From the NCBI GenBank assembly GCA_963573385.1, contig CAUYLG010021637.1:1-64000 (forward strand): a DNA stretch of 64,000 bases, given 5' to 3'. The translations under genes were made by a program, and so were the position numbers. Of this stretch, positions 37,603-55,745 are shown piece by piece. The notes under the pieces are model-generated. The model was not told the origin of the DNA, ran no database searches, and saw only the letters and a list, made by a program, of their open reading frames with translations. How positions within the stretch are numbered: position 1 is the stretch's first letter; each line of letters opens with the position of its first letter. Source of the DNA: Cacajao melanocephalus. Taxonomy: Eukaryota; Chordata; Mammalia; Primates; Pitheciidae.

Positions 37603-38888
37603 CTTTGTGGATTTATCTACTTTTGATCATTGAGGCTGATCACCTTTGGATGGGGTTTTTGTGTGGGGGTCCTTTATGTTGATGTTGTTGCTGTTTGTTA
37701 GATTTTCTTCTAACAGGCCCCTCTTCTGTAGGTCTGCTGCAGTTTGCTGGAGGTCCACTCCAGACCCTATTCACCTGGGTATCCCCAGTGGAGGCTGCAG
37801 AACAGCAAAGATTGCTACCTGCTCCTTCCGCTGGAAGCTTCATCCCAGAGGGGCAACGGCCTGATACCCGCCGGAGCTCTCCTATATGAGATGCCTATTG
37901 ACCCCGTTTGGGAGGTTTCTCAACAGGAGGCATGGGGGTCAGGGACCCACTTAAGGAGGCAGTCTGTCCCTTAGCAGAGCTAGTGCACTGTGCTGGGAGA
38001 ATCCTTCTTGTCAGGATCAGCTGCTCTCTTCAGAGCGGGCAGGCAGGAACAATTAAATTTGCTGAAGCTGCACCCACAGGTGCCTCTTCCCCTAGGTGCT
38101 CTGTCCCAGGGAGATGGGGGTTTTGTCTATAAGCCCCTGACTAGGGCTGTTACTTTTCCCTCAGAGATACCCTGCCCAGTGAGGAGGAATCTAGAGAAGC
38201 AGTCTGGCCACAGCTGCTTTGCTGCACCCATCCCAGACCTCCCAGCCTCCTTAGCACTGTCAGGGGAACACTGCCTACTGAAGCCTCAGTAATGGAGGAT
38301 CCCCCACCAAGCTCAGTCATCCCAGGTCGACTTCAGACGGCTGTGCTGGCAGCAAGAATTTTAAGCCAGTGGTTCTTAGCTTGCTGGCCTCGATGAGAGT
38401 GGGACCTGTTGAGTGAGACCACTTGGCTCCCTGGCTTCAGCCCCTTTTCCAGGACACTGAATGGCTCTGTCTCACCGGGGTTCCAGGGACCACTAGGGTA
38501 TGAAAAAAATACTCCTGCAGCTAGCTAGGTGTTTGTCCAAACAGCTGCTCAGTTTTGTGCTTGAAACCAGGGCCCTGGTAGTGTAGGCACACAAGGGAAT
38601 CTCCTGATCTACAGACTGCAAAAACCATGGGAAAAGCATAGTAACCCAGCTGGGTAGCGCAACCCCTCATGGCTTTCCTTGGCTTGGGTAGGGACTTCCT
38701 GGGTGAAACAACACCCCACCCTGCTTCTGCTCGCCCTCTGTGGGTTGGATCCACTGCCTAACCAGTCCCAATGAGATGAACTGGGTAACTCAGTTGGAAA
38801 TGCAGAAATTACTGCCTTCTGTCTTGGTCTTGCTAGGAGCTGCAGACCAGAGCTGTTGCTATTTGGCCATCTTGGCCCCTCCCTCCTG
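37603..38888 (-). promoter_or_regulatory. L1 5' UTR with internal promoter and YY1 site
   Basis: About 1.29 kb of GC-richer L1 5' UTR precedes ORF1. Close to the 5' end, 38866-38874 reads GCCATCTTG (plus strand), the conserved YY1 site of L1 promoters. The retained promoter points left (minus strand). Whether it still works cannot be told from sequence. Confidence 0.75.
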
Positions 38889-39109
38889 TTATTATATTTT
38901 TAAGATGAATTTAGAATGAACAAAATTTAACAATTCCTATAGGGAACTTTGGAACACCTGAGCATATGTCCTTGGATTTCATCTGAGAGAAATAGATTTA
39001 GGGGGAGCAGGGGACAGAGTAATCCAAGAAGGGGAAACAAAAGACGAGAAGGCCCTGGGAGTGGTGGTAAATCAATGTCTGATTGGGTCATTCTGTTGTA
39101 GGAAAATCT
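38889..39109. other. Unique stretch, no feature seen
   Basis: Short unique DNA between the L1 5' end and an LTR-like region. Confidence 0.4.
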
Positions 39110-39740
39110 GGGTTCTTGTCACAGACCAGGAAAGATTAGGCTTGCAGACACATAGAAGGTGAGAAAAAATGGAATTTACTGGGCAAATAGGAAAAAAAAA
39201 AAACAGGAAACAGGAACTCTCAGCAAAGGGAGAGTCCTGCTAGCAGGTTTCCGGCCTCACTGATTAAATCCCAGGTTATCACCCAGAACAGGAGAAGCCA
39301 GGCACCTCCTCGCTGAAAATGGCTCGAACTTACCCCAGGCTCTACCGGAGTGTGAGCTTTTCCCAGTGCTAAGGCTGGTTGGAGGTTCTCCGGAGAGCCC
39401 TTTTTACTTGGTTGTCTCAATTCCTTTAAGGTGAGTGGTGTGAGCCTGGGTTATTGTGGTTCTCTAATGAAAGAAGGTGACACCCAAAGACATAAGTATC
39501 TAAAGGAGAGAAGCATAATGCCTGGAAAGGCAGTTCCATTGAGTCGGCCTGTAGCCAGTTCTCCTTGCCAGCCCCTCCCTCATCCTACATGCCTCAAGAG
39601 GCAGAGAGATCTTTCCTTGATTCTACAGAGTTGATTCCTGTGTGTTTAGGTCAAACCTGAAGGCGTTCATCTCATAAATCAGAGGCCTCCCTGCCTCCCA
39701 CAGTGGACTTGCTTAGTTCTGCCTTCCTTTTGAGCTCTTG
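39110..39740 (-). mobile_element. Probable inverted ERV LTR (family unknown)
   Basis: The layout resembles an inverted ERV1 LTR. CACAGACCAGGAAAGATTAG is near the left and the centre is GC-rich (CCCAGGCTCTACCGGAGTG). Boundaries and TSD were not resolved. Confidence 0.4.
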
Positions 39741-39804
39741 CAAAAACCTAACCCCTGCCTCAACTTTGTCCACTAAAGGTAGATATGCAAATGTGAGCCC
39801 TGTG

Positions 39805-40105
39805 TGCCAGTTTAAATTTCTAGGACCCATATTAAAAAGGCAAAAAGAAACAGGTGAAATTGATTTTATGTTTTTTATTTGATTTTAATAATATATTTTA
39901 TTTAATCCAGTATATCCATAATGTTATCAGTTCAACATGTAATCAATGTAACAGTTATTCAGGAATTATTTGGTATTCTTTTTTCTCAAAGTGCTCAAAA
40001 AGCCAATGTGGACTTTATACTTACAACACATCTGAATTCAGACTGGCCACATTTTGAGTGCTCAGTGGCCACATAGGGCCAGTGGCTTTGTCATGGACAA
40101 ACTTC
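39805..40105 (+). mobile_element. hAT-Charlie DNA transposon remnant
   Basis: The strings 'aaaagaaacaggtgaaattg', 'tttaatccagtatatccat', 'caacatgtaatcaatgtaa' and GACTGGCCACATTTTGAGTG follow a Charlie-type hAT non-autonomous element. The tail is related to the MER58-like element at 57.75 kb. Confidence 0.65.
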
Positions 40106-40277
40106 TATGGATAAAAGGCTCTTCCCTTCTTCTCTCACACAGTCCTTTCTTCCTCTTTGAGCTGAGGAAGAGAAAAGAAGAAAGGGAATATTTAATATTT
40201 ACTGGGCACCAGCTACTCTTTGCTAGGTATCATAATAAGGGACTTCTCATGTTACCTCTTAGAAACCGCTTATCTTC

Positions 40278-42150
<1,873 letters not shown>

Positions 42151-42160
42151 ACACCACATG

Positions 42161-42298
42161 GGTGGCCAAGCTTGGTGGCTCACACCTGTAATCCCAGCAC
42201 TTTGGGAGGCTGAGGTGAGAGGGTTGCTTGAGGCCAGGAGTTCAAGACAAACCTGGCCAACATAGTGAGACCCCATCTCTAAAATAAATAAAAAAAAA
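42161..42298 (+). mobile_element. Alu left arm only, with TSD
   Basis: One arm ending at the middle A-rich linker (CTCTAAAATAAATAAAAAAA), then a flank. AAAACACCACATGG on the left and AAAACACCAGGTGG on the right are an imperfect TSD. It is therefore a monomer insertion, not a broken dimer. Confidence 0.85.
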
Positions 42299-42985
42299 AC
42301 ACCAGGTGGAAATAATGGTGGTGAATAAAGCACACTAGTTGTCATTACCACATTTCTAAGTAGGGACCAATGCAATCACCCCTACATAGCAATACAGATT
42401 ACATTGCACATGTCTTCTAAGTTCCTGTGTCCAGTTTCCCAGGAAATGCAAGAAGATACAGGTAAGATGAGAAAGTAATGATCCTATGAAGACTTGTGAG
42501 TTTTTAAGAAAACACTGAAAGGATTTGCATAAAAAATGAGACAGCCTCAAGTTTTAAAGGTTGACAGCAATATAGAGTGGGAAGAGCAAGTCTGGGCCCA
42601 GTCATGGAGACACTGGAGAATCAGAAAGACAGTTATTTCTTCAAATTGTGTGTAAGGAAAGAAAAGGTAGTGAAGCAAAACTGAGTCTCTGAACTCTCTC
42701 TGACCAGGGTCTTGATTTTTCCAGAAAGTGTGGTAATGCTGAATGTGCTCTTGGATGCCTATCATTCTAAGCTAGGTTTTGGGGGCTATCAGTTAATATT
42801 TGTATCGTGTTTTTCACCTCACCAGTCATCTCAAGTAGGCACTGCCTATCCATTTTACACATTTTACATCCATTTTATAAATGGATAGACAATGGACTCA
42901 AAGATGTTAGTGGCTTTAATGACACTCTGGCTGCGACTGCTTGTTGTCTATCTAATACTCACTTTTCCTTCCATCTTTAGTCAAC
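42299..42985. other. Unique stretch; faint MIR at 42790-42930
   Basis: An inverted MIR-like core ('attttacacattttaca...') is suggested at 42790-42930. Nothing else recognised. Confidence 0.35.
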
Positions 42986-42989
42986 GAGT

Positions 42990-44839
<1,850 letters not shown>

Positions 44840-44853
44840 CACAATAGGAAATT

Positions 44854-46507
44854 CTTGACTTAACCCTACTAGCTTCTTTCTAGTAGTAATGCAAGAGGTT
44901 ATTGAGAACAGTGTTGATAACCTTGCATGATGCATTATTTCCTTTTCTCTTTTTATTAGGCTGTTTGTCCCCCTTCCCCTTAATGCCCTTATAAAGTCAT
45001 CCTCGTATTTGTGTCATTAACCCTCTAACTGATTTCAACGCACTTCCAGGAAGATTCAGTGGGTGTTTCAATCTACTATTTTGCAAAAGTGTCTCTTCTT
45101 ATGTATCCATAAACATAACTAATCTTTCTTTCATAACAATCTATACTAATAGTACATTTGTAGCTCATGGAATCTAATAAGGATTACGTCAATTTCTGCC
45201 TATTAATTTTTTTTAAGTCCTCCAAAGTAGATAAAAGGAAAGGTTTTTATTTTCTGATGTCCCATTTAATAATTCCGTCTTCTTTTTCTGCAACTTAAAC
45301 TCCGTATCTATGATAATCTCTGCTTCATATAATAGCTGTTCCCATAGATACTTCAAAATTTTTTTCAGGTAAAACAAGAGCTTCCTGCAAGACATAAAGC
45401 TGAGAGAATGTTTAAACAGCCATCTCCAGTCATTGATAAGTTACTTGCTTCCTTGAAAATTCTGATTATCTTTGTGTACATGTTTCAAATTGCAGACATT
45501 GCCTTGGATAGAGATATCAGAGTCACTGTGAAAGAGAGTGAGGGGCTAAATTTATGTTAGCTAAGATTTCTGCCACAGGCTCTTCAAGTTAAGCACCTTC
45601 TCTCACTGGGTGGAGAGGCTAATTTAGCTTCATAAGTGATGATTTTTGCAAAACAGATGCAATGTACCATGAATTTCACTAGTTTAGAAAGCTAGTTATT
45701 ATGTACCTTGTGTTTTAAAAGTTCCGAGAAAAGGAACCATTAACCATCTTACTTTTATCAATCAAAGTAATTGGATTGAAAACAAAATGAAATTCTCTGA
45801 GTAATCAGTTATAATAATTGCTCTGTGATTTATGAAATATGAGTGGGCTGTTGAGAAATACACTCTCTGGTTGATGGACCGTATATTGTGCTAGCTGTTC
45901 CTTCAGGCTGCTCTTCTGAAAGCAAATCTATTTGCTGAAAGAAATGGACTGAAATGGGAAACAAATTGGGCATTAGAAGGCGCTAGAATTATGAATGTCA
46001 GTCTGGAATTGAAAACATATAATTCAGAAACATGCTTATTGGGAAGACAGACAAAGCATGAGGTCATAGGAAAGAAGGGCAGAGATGGGGAATAAATGAT
46101 TAATAAAAAGCTTCTGAATGCTCTGTGGAACAACCTTGAGTCGTTTCAAAGATCACTTTTACTTAACTTTCCAACGGGGGCATGGGGAGGCCCATAGGCA
46201 TTTTAGAAAATTATAAAGTTTGCATTCTTTTTTTTCAAAATTAGTATTTCCCCTTGTTCTCCACTGACTCTTCTTGAACATTCTCTATGGTATTATTAGA
46301 ACTCTTATTAAAAAAAATGAAACCTCTTTCCAGCTCATGCCATTTCACCCCTGTACCACCTTCCATCTCTCCTGCTGACCTCCTGGTAACACCCCATCAT
46401 TCAAGGAAGACTTCTGCACCTACTCACAGTCTTCCTTCCCACCCCAAAACATGTTGTCATCCTGGGTAGCTTCAACATAGTGATTAGCTATACTATTTTG
46501 AGGACTA
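44854..46507. other. Unique stretch
   Basis: About 1.65 kb with no recognised repeat, exon or regulatory motif. Confidence 0.4.
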
Positions 46508-46511
46508 CCAC

Positions 46512-47324
46512 TGAGGCAGGATAATAGAGACTAAAGGCAGGGAACCTAAGAATTTCCTACAACTAAATCAAACAAAAACACTTCAGCTATGACAGGAAAT
46601 ATCCTCTTCATTTACATAGGGCATACAATGAGTAAATGACTGATAGGGTTTGGCTGTGTCCCCACCCAAATCTCAACTTGAATTGTATCTCCCAGAATTC
46701 CCATGTGTTGTGGGAGGGACCCAGGGGGAGGTAACTGAATCATGGGAGCTGGTCTTTCCCATGCTATTCTTGGGATAGTGAATAAGTTTCACGAGATCTG
46801 ATGGGTTTATCAGGGGTTTCTGCTTTTGCTTCTTCCTCATTTTTCCTTGCTACCACTATGTAAGAAGTGCCTTTCACCTCCTGTCATGATTCTGAGGCCT
46901 CCCCAGCCATGTGGAACTGTAAGTTCAATTAAACCTCTTTTTTTTTTAACTAGTTTTGGGTATATATTATGTGTATATGTATGTGAAAACAAACTAATAC
47001 AATGACTTTGTAACTTTACTTCATCCTCTTCATTTACATAAGATGTACAAGTAAATAACTTTGTAATTTCACTTTAGCCCCTTCATTTACATAGGGCGTA
47101 CACCAAATAACCAATGGAAACCTCTAGAGGGTATTTAAACCCCAGAAGATTCTGTAACTGGGCTCTTGAGCTGCTTTCTCAGGCTGCTTCCACCCTGTGG
47201 AGTGTGCTTTGCTTTTCAATAAATCTCTGCTTTTATTGCTTCATTCTTTCCTTTCTTTCTTTGTGTGTTTTGTCCAGTTCTTTGTGCAAAACACCAAGAA
47301 CCTGGACACCCTCCAGCAGTCACA
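46512..47324 (+). mobile_element. ERV LTR with internal tandem repeats, split by THE1
   Basis: LTR pieces 46512-46640 and 47007-47324 around a THE1 LTR. The 3' part has a CAAATAACCAATGG box, GGGTATTTAAACCCC (TATA-like), AATAAATCTCTGC and an end at CCAGCAGTCACA. About 53-bp units starting C(C/T)TCTTCATTTACAT are repeated three times. Flanks CCAC and CCAT fit a worn 4-bp TSD, so ERV1 is likely. Confidence 0.7.
46641..47001 (+). mobile_element. Solo LTR, THE1 (ERVL-MaLR), nested in an ERV LTR
   Basis: Starts TGATAGGGTTTGGCTGTG and ends AACAAACTAATACA. The 5-bp TSD ATGAC is perfect at 46636-46640 and 47002-47006. It is younger than the LTR it interrupts. Confidence 0.95.
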
Positions 47325-47329
47325 CCATC

Positions 47330-47602
47330 TGATATTCACCCTCCTTCTAAGTTCCTTCTGAAAAACTACCTCTTCCCTCACTCTTAGTTCCTTACTGTGA
47401 CTTGCAGCATTTATCTTTGTTGCAGTCTCACATCTATTTCATGTTATTCTACTTTCTGGCTTCCCCACTAGAGTGTCAAGTAAGCCTTATAGAGGAGGAG
47501 CCCATGTTTTGTTTTGTTTGTTTTTTTACCATTTTATCCCCAACACTGATTACAGTGCCTGGCACATAATGAGTGCTCAATAAATAGTTATTGATTGAAT
47601 GA
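47330..47602 (+). mobile_element. L2 LINE 3' end
   Basis: CTTCCCCACTAGAGTGTCAA, CAGTGCCTGGCACATAATGA and CTCAATAAATAGTTATTGAT are the classic L2 3' end, in order. Confidence 0.85.
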
Positions 47603-47955
47603 GTGCATCCTTCATCACAAAGCATAATGCTAATATAGAGAAGTCCTGACAATCCAGACTGACTGGGGGGAAAGCCTGTCTAATGATATACAACAGATTG
47701 GAATTTTAATTTTAAAATAAATAATTTTTGATTATAAACATGCAAGTACCTTCAGTGTATGATAGGTAAAGCCTTGGGTAAAATCGTGAAGCAGACATCA
47801 ATTTCCCTTTTTTGTTTTCTTCACACTTTTCCTCCTCTTCAAGGACTTGGAGTCCTGTCATTTTTCCAGTCTATCAAGACCCACAGGGTGTGACAAGAGT
47901 TGCTGAAACATCAGTATGTACTTCACTCAAGGTCTTCCATCTTGCTTGGCCGTTT
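47603..47955. other. Unique stretch, no feature seen
   Basis: No supported feature. Confidence 0.35.
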
Positions 47956-47959
47956 CCAT

Positions 47960-48085
47960 TTATGTCTTTCTTGTTCAGAAAGGGAAAATTTTAAGACCTA
48001 TGGAGAGGTCCATGTGGAGAAGAACTGAGGCCTCAGGCCACCAGGCATGTGTTAAGTCATCTTGGAAGAGCAAAGGTAGCTGTCT
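47960..48085 (+). mobile_element. Fragment of an MLT1-like LTR (weak)
   Basis: GGAGAGGTCCATGTGGAGAA, GAACTGAGGCCTCAGGCCAC and GTCATCTTGGAAGAGC parallel the middle of the LTR at 55250-55745. The ends are not visible. Confidence 0.45.
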
Positions 48086-48864
48086 ACTCTGGGTTTGTAT
48101 ATTAGCCCTGTGTTTCTGATGCTTTCACATTTCCAAGCCTTGCTAACCCTAGAGGGACAGCCCTTCCCAGGGCTAGTCAATTTTCAGATAGTGAAGGGCT
48201 CACCTACAAGTGTGTCTTTCAGATGCAAACTAACCAATTCAAAGCCCCTGCCCTCAACCACTTCCTTTATGGAACTCTTACACTCTGTGTGGTCCTGAGT
48301 GGCATGGCATCGCCCATCTTCTTCGGAAGTGTAACCAACTGTCTTTTCAATGGCATCATCTCCTGATCTGTTGGCCTCACTATATCTGAATAATAATAAA
48401 CCTACATTTGAAAACAGTGTGTTGACTAGAATGTTTAGTTAGGTAAGCATGACTTAGTTGAGGGTGAACTAATCAAGTTCCTTAGGGACACAAAGAAGAG
48501 CCATGTACATTCATCTTTGAGTGGAGAGGCTTATGGCCAAACGACAGGATAACTAAGGAGTCTGTGGAAATCACCACGTCATCCCGCAATCACCTTGAAT
48601 CCCTTTGCTTTGAGATGAAGATGTGAGTAGGATTTCACGGAGAAGAAGTGAAGTATCTGAGGGATTCCCAGAGAAAAACCAGGGGCAAGGCCTGAAATGT
48701 AGGAATTCACTCAGGTGGTGACCCCAGACGTGATCAATGCCACAAAGACCAAGGGTAGATTTGTGACAGAAAGATCCTCAGACATTCCTTCAATTTCTAC
48801 TACCACCTGTCAAGCCACCCACTTATCTAACACTCTTCAATATGCACAATTGGCATTATCTTTT
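48086..48864. other. Unique stretch, no feature seen
   Basis: No repeat or gene recognised. Confidence 0.4.
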
Positions 48865-49897
<1,033 letters not shown>

Positions 49898-49909
49898 ACA
49901 GTTTATTTA

Positions 49910-50208
49910 ATTTTGTTTTGTTTTGTTTTTGAGACGGAGTCTTGCTGTGTCACCCAGGCTGGAGTGTAGTGGTGCGATCTTGGCTCACCACAACCTCTGT
50001 CTCCCATGTTCAAGCGATTCTTGTGACTCAGCCTCCCAAGTAACTAGGATTACAGGCGTGTGCCACTACTGCCCGGCTAATTTTTGTATTTTTAGTAGAA
50101 ACGGGCTTTTGCCATGTTGGCCAGGCTGGTTTCAAACTCCTGACCTCAGGTGATCCACCCGTCTCGATCTCCCAAAGCGCTGGGATTACAGGCATGAGCC
50201 TGTAACAC
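49910..50208 (-). mobile_element. Alu SINE (AluS-type)
   Basis: Full-length reverse-complement Alu with a TTTTG tail. AACAGTTTATTT occurs on both sides (49898 and 50209). Confidence 0.95.
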
Positions 50209-50225
50209 AACAGTTTATTTTTACC

Positions 50226-50528
50226 TTTTTATTTTTTAATTATTATTTTTTGAGATGGAGTCTCTGTTGCCTAGCCTGGAGTGCAGTGGGGTGATCTCCT
50301 CTTACTGTAACCTCCACCTCCCAGTTCAAGCGATTCTCCCACCTCAGCCTCCCAAGTAGCTGGGACTATAGTCGCCTGACAGCACGCCTGGCTAATTTTT
50401 TTTTTTTAAGTAGAAATGGGGTTTTACTATGTTGGCCAGGCTCTTTTCAAACTCCTGACCTCAAGTGATCTGCCCGTCTCAGCCTTCCAAAGTGCTGGGA
50501 TTACGGGCGTAAGCCACCAAATCCAGCC
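50226..50528 (-). mobile_element. Alu SINE (AluS/J-type), tandem with the previous one
   Basis: Second reverse-complement Alu, 17 bp beyond the first. CAGTTTA precedes it and follows it (about 50527-50534), so both Alus appear to have used the same target. Confidence 0.93.
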
Positions 50529-50534
50529 AGTTTA

Positions 50535-51386
<852 letters not shown>

Positions 51387-52190
51387 CCCACAAGTTTTAT
51401 TTTGACATAATTTCACTTACAGAAAAGTTGCAAGAATAATACAAAGAATGGCCATATAAACGCCACTCATAATTTCCAAGTGTTTACATTTTACATTTAC
51501 TTTTTCCTTCCCTCTCTCTCACACACATATATACATGTATACACACACACACTTAATATGTACATTTATATATTTAATTTTTTTCCTGAACCATTTTGAA
51601 GACCACTGCAGGCATGCTTCTTTCCTTTAAATACTTCAGTGAAAATTTCTAAGAAATAAGGACATTCTCTTACATAACCACACTAATAATCACTAAAATC
51701 AGGCAATTTCCATGGACACTATACTGTTATCTAATCTATAGGCCTTATTCAAATTTTGCTAATTATCTCAATAACGCCCTTTACAGGAAAAGAAAATTTC
51801 AGATCTTATAAAGCATTCAGTTGTGCTGTGTCTATAATCTCATTTAATCCTCAATACTTTCTTAGTCCTTCTTAGCCTTTCACAACATTGACATTTGTGA
51901 GTACAGGTTAGCTATTCTGTATAATGTTCTTTAGTTTGAGTTTGTGTTTTCCCGTGATTGGACTCAGGTTACGCATTTTTGGCAGGAATAGCACAGAAAT
52001 GATGTGTTCTGTGACTCAGAATGATCATATTGTGGGTCACATTTATGTCAGTTTGTCCCATTTCTGGCGATGCTGAATTCAATCACTTGATTAAGGTCTT
52101 ATATGATCAATTTCTCTACTATAAAGCTACTTACTATTTTCCCCTTTGCTGTGATGAAAAACTTTGAGACTCTGTAAATATCCTCTTACT
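51387..52190 (-). mobile_element. L1M 3' UTR fragment (longer copy)
   Basis: Inverted L1M 3' end: 'ttacagaaaagttgcaagaa', 'acattgacatttgtgagtac', 'gattggactcaggttacgca' and GATCACATTTATGTCAGTTT-like blocks in order. CA-rich microsatellite at 51515-51552. Confidence 0.78.
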
Positions 52191-52524
52191 CCTGGTGCTA
52201 GGCAGAATGGCCTCCCAAAGATGGCCATGTCCTAACCCTGGAACCTGTGAATATGTTAGGTTACACGGCAAAGGGAGATAAAAGTTACAGATGGAATTAA
52301 GGTTGCTAATCAGCTATGAGGAAAATTATCCTGGTGGGTCCAAGGTAATCGCAAGGGTCCTTAAAAGTTCAAGAGGCCGGCAAAAGAATCAGAGTCAGAG
52401 ACGGAGTTATAATGACAGAAACAAAATCAGAATTATGCAAAGTGAGAAGGACTTGACCCATCATTGCTGGCTGTGAAGATGCAAGAAGGGGATCATGAGC
52501 CAAGAAACATGGGTGGCCCTGTTT

Positions 52525-53470
52525 GAAAATGTGGATTTTATTATTATTCAGATACAGTGAGGCCAACAGACCAGGAGATGATTTCTGTTGAAAACAGTTT
52601 GTTATACTCACAAATCCGAAGAGTAGGGACATGCCAAATTACTGGGGCTATATGAGGAGGCACTGGGGTTGGTGTATTAGTTCGTTCTCACACTGCTATG
52701 AAGAAACACCTCAGGCTTGGCAATTTGTAAAGAAAACAGGTTTAATTAGTTCATGGTTTTTGCAGACTGTATAAGAAGCATGATGCTGTAACTGCTCAGC
52801 TTCTGGGGAGGCCTCAGGAAACTTACAATCATGATGGAAAGGGGGAGCAGGCATGTCACGTGGCCAGAGCAGGAGCAAGAGAGTGAGGGAGGAGGTACTA
52901 CACATTTTTAAACAACCAGACCTCATGAGAACTCACTATCATGAAGACGATACCAAGGGGGATGGTGCTAAACCATTAATGAGAAAACCGCCCCCGCAAT
53001 CCAATCACCTCCCACCAGGCCCCAACTCCAACATTGGGGATTACATTTCAGTATGAGATTTGGGCAGGGACACATATCCAACCTATATTAGTTGGTCAAA
53101 AGGCAGAGAGTGCAAGGTGAAAACACGGGCAAGAGCCTTTATTGTGGTTTTCATGGGAAGAAATGGGTGAGGCAGTATAAGCAGGTTTAGATTGCCTAGT
53201 TTGAATCATTTCAGTGAACTCTGAGGTGTAAGAGCTATCTCTAGTGTCTGGTACCTGGCCTGGGTGATTAAAGCAGTGTAGTGGTGGCTCAGAGCGTCAG
53301 AACTCAATAGAGGAGGCAGTTGTGGGTATGGGCTTTGGATTAGTTGGTTTGCATTAGGAAGGCAAACTTGCAGGCAAATCCTCTATCTCTAGGGATTAGC
53401 TAGCCCTTGGAAGAGCTCCAGAGTCAGCAAGCCCCCAAGATAGCAAAGCATTGAAAATATAGAAAATAAA
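52525..53470 (-). mobile_element. Unclassified LTR-like insertion, itself split
   Basis: Flanks the MST LTR at 52673-53090. It contains GAGCCTTTATTGTGGTTTTC, which could be an inverted poly(A)-signal region. Since the MLT1 halves bound it, it must be an insertion. Family unknown. Confidence 0.45.
52673..53090 (-). mobile_element. Solo LTR, MSTA-like (ERVL-MaLR)
   Basis: In inverted orientation it starts TGTATTAGTTCGTTCTCACA and ends GGGACACATATCCAACCTA(TATTA). The 5-bp TSD GTTGG is perfect at 52668-52672 and 53091-53095. Confidence 0.95.
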
Positions 53471-53480
53471 AATACACATT

Positions 53481-53880
<400 letters not shown>

Positions 53881-53999
53881 TAGCCTGGGGAGACCTGCAT
53901 TGGATGTCTAACCTACAGAACTGTGACATAATAAATTTGCACTGTTTTAAGCCACAAAATTTGTGGTAAGTTGTCACAGTAGTAGTAGGAAACTAATGC

Positions 54000-54400
54000 G
54001 ATATACTCCTCAAGCTTCCATCCATAATCTTAGTATCCATTGGTGATTCTTGCCTAAATCAATTATTATTATGGCAGTAATTTTTCTTATCTCATTATTC
54101 CTTCGACTTAATAGATGGTTTTCTATTATAAGGACAAGCCTTTTTCCCCTTGCCTTTCCCCACCATTTATTATATAAATATGGACATAAAAGTCCTTCTT
54201 TGTTCAATGGGCTGTATTCCTTTATTTTCATTATTGATTTTGATGCTCAAATTTTTCCTGATTTCATCAGTAGGAACACCTATAAGCTGGCTTCTGTGTT
54301 TTTTTGACATGTCAGTTGGAAAATTTGCATGTGAAGGCCATGTAATGGAATTATTATTAATCTTGTTAAGTATGACAATGGTATTAAAGTTATACAGGAG
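54000..54400. other. Unique AT-rich stretch
   Basis: Two overlapping plus-strand frames (85 and 93 codons) give hydrophobic peptides by chance of T-richness. Not supported as genes. Confidence 0.4.
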
Positions 54401-54404
54401 AATG

Positions 54405-54655
54405 TCCTCTTTCCTTGGGAGATATATTTAGGGGTGAAGTGTCAAATGGGTCAGCAGCTCCAAAACGGCGATGTTTTTATATGCTTTGTGCATATATGTC
54501 TGTGTGTTTGTGTCTGGAGAGAGAGAGAGAGAATTAGCGAATTTGGCAAGATGTCCAAATGATCAAATCTAGGTGGAGGATAACCAAGTGTTTATTGTGT
54601 TATTCTTTCAATTTTTCTGCATGCTTAAAATTTTTTACAATAGATTTTAGGGAAA
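54405..54655 (+). mobile_element. L1M 3' terminal fragment with (GA)n
   Basis: GAGATATATTTAGGGGTGAA, (GA)n at 54519-54534, 'tctaggtggaggataaccaa' and 'ttgtgttattctttcaattt' are the 3' terminus of old L1s. Confidence 0.7.
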
Positions 54656-55245
54656 AATAATGCAAACAAAGAAAAATCGCCTGAAAAACAGCTGATTCAT
54701 TGTTCTCAGAATATAATTGTGCACATAGCATACACTTCGTGATCTTCCCCTTAGGTCCAGGGTACAAGAAGAATAATTTTTTTAATGAATATTTTATAGT
54801 GTCATCTTAAATCTGGCTTCTGTGATTTAATTAAATAGAAAGTTTGCCCATAAAGTGCCTGAAAGCAATGACCTCATTAAAGTATGTAAACGCTGTTCCT
54901 CAGATCTCATTTACACTTTTTTATTTGTTCTTATGGACAAAGTTATTTTATAATCCAATCCCTGTCTAAATCACCATAAGTTTTAGATTAGCAATGACCC
55001 ATAAGGGAGTTTTAATATGTAGTTTATAGAAATCTACATTCCAATGAAAATCTAACCAAGGGGGAATGAAAATGCAATGCAAAGCTTATTAAATGATTTG
55101 AAGTTTCTTCTACCCAGTTTTTCAGAGCTTTTTATACATGCCTCATACGTTTATAATCATTGAAGTTTGGCAGGTACAGAGAGCTGATATGAAGTGTTTT
55201 AAGAAAACTGATGAAGGAACGATCCAGACAGCTGCCCTGTGGTAG
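54656..55245. other. Unique AT-rich stretch
   Basis: No recognised feature. Confidence 0.4.
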
Positions 55246-55249
55246 CTTT

Positions 55250-55745
55250 AAAACAGGTCAACAAATTTTTTGAAACTTCTCCCCTTCAAGCGTGGAGACT
55301 CATTCTCTTCCACTTGAGCATGGGCTAGACTTAATGACTCACTTCTAACTAACAGAATATGGTAGCAGTGGTGGTGTGTGACTTCGGAGACTGGTTGGTT
55401 TCAGCCTGGCATCTTCCCCCTTGCTGTCTCTCTTATAGCCACCATGCCATGAAGACACTCAAGCGGCCCCATGAAAAGGTCCACTTGGGGAGGAACTGAG
55501 ACCTCTTGCCAACAACCATGTAAGTAACCCATCTTGGAAGAAGATCCACCAACTCCAGTCAAGTCTTCAGATGACTGTAGCCCCAGCCAATATCTTGACT
55601 GCAACCTCATGAGAGCCTGAGCCAGAACCACACAGCTAAGCTGCTCCTGAACTCCTGACCCTCAGAAACTGAGATAATAAATGTTTATTATTTTGAACCA
55701 CAATATTTTTGGGTAATTAGTTGCAAGGCAATAGATAACTAATAC
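55250..55745 (+). mobile_element. Old LTR, MLT1-like (MaLR), tentative
   Basis: GACTCACTTCTAACTAACAG, GCCACCATGCCATGAAGACA, GAACTCCTGACCCTCAGAAA, 'gataataaatgtttattatt' and an end at 'gataactaatacag' follow old MaLR-type LTR order. Confidence 0.65.
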
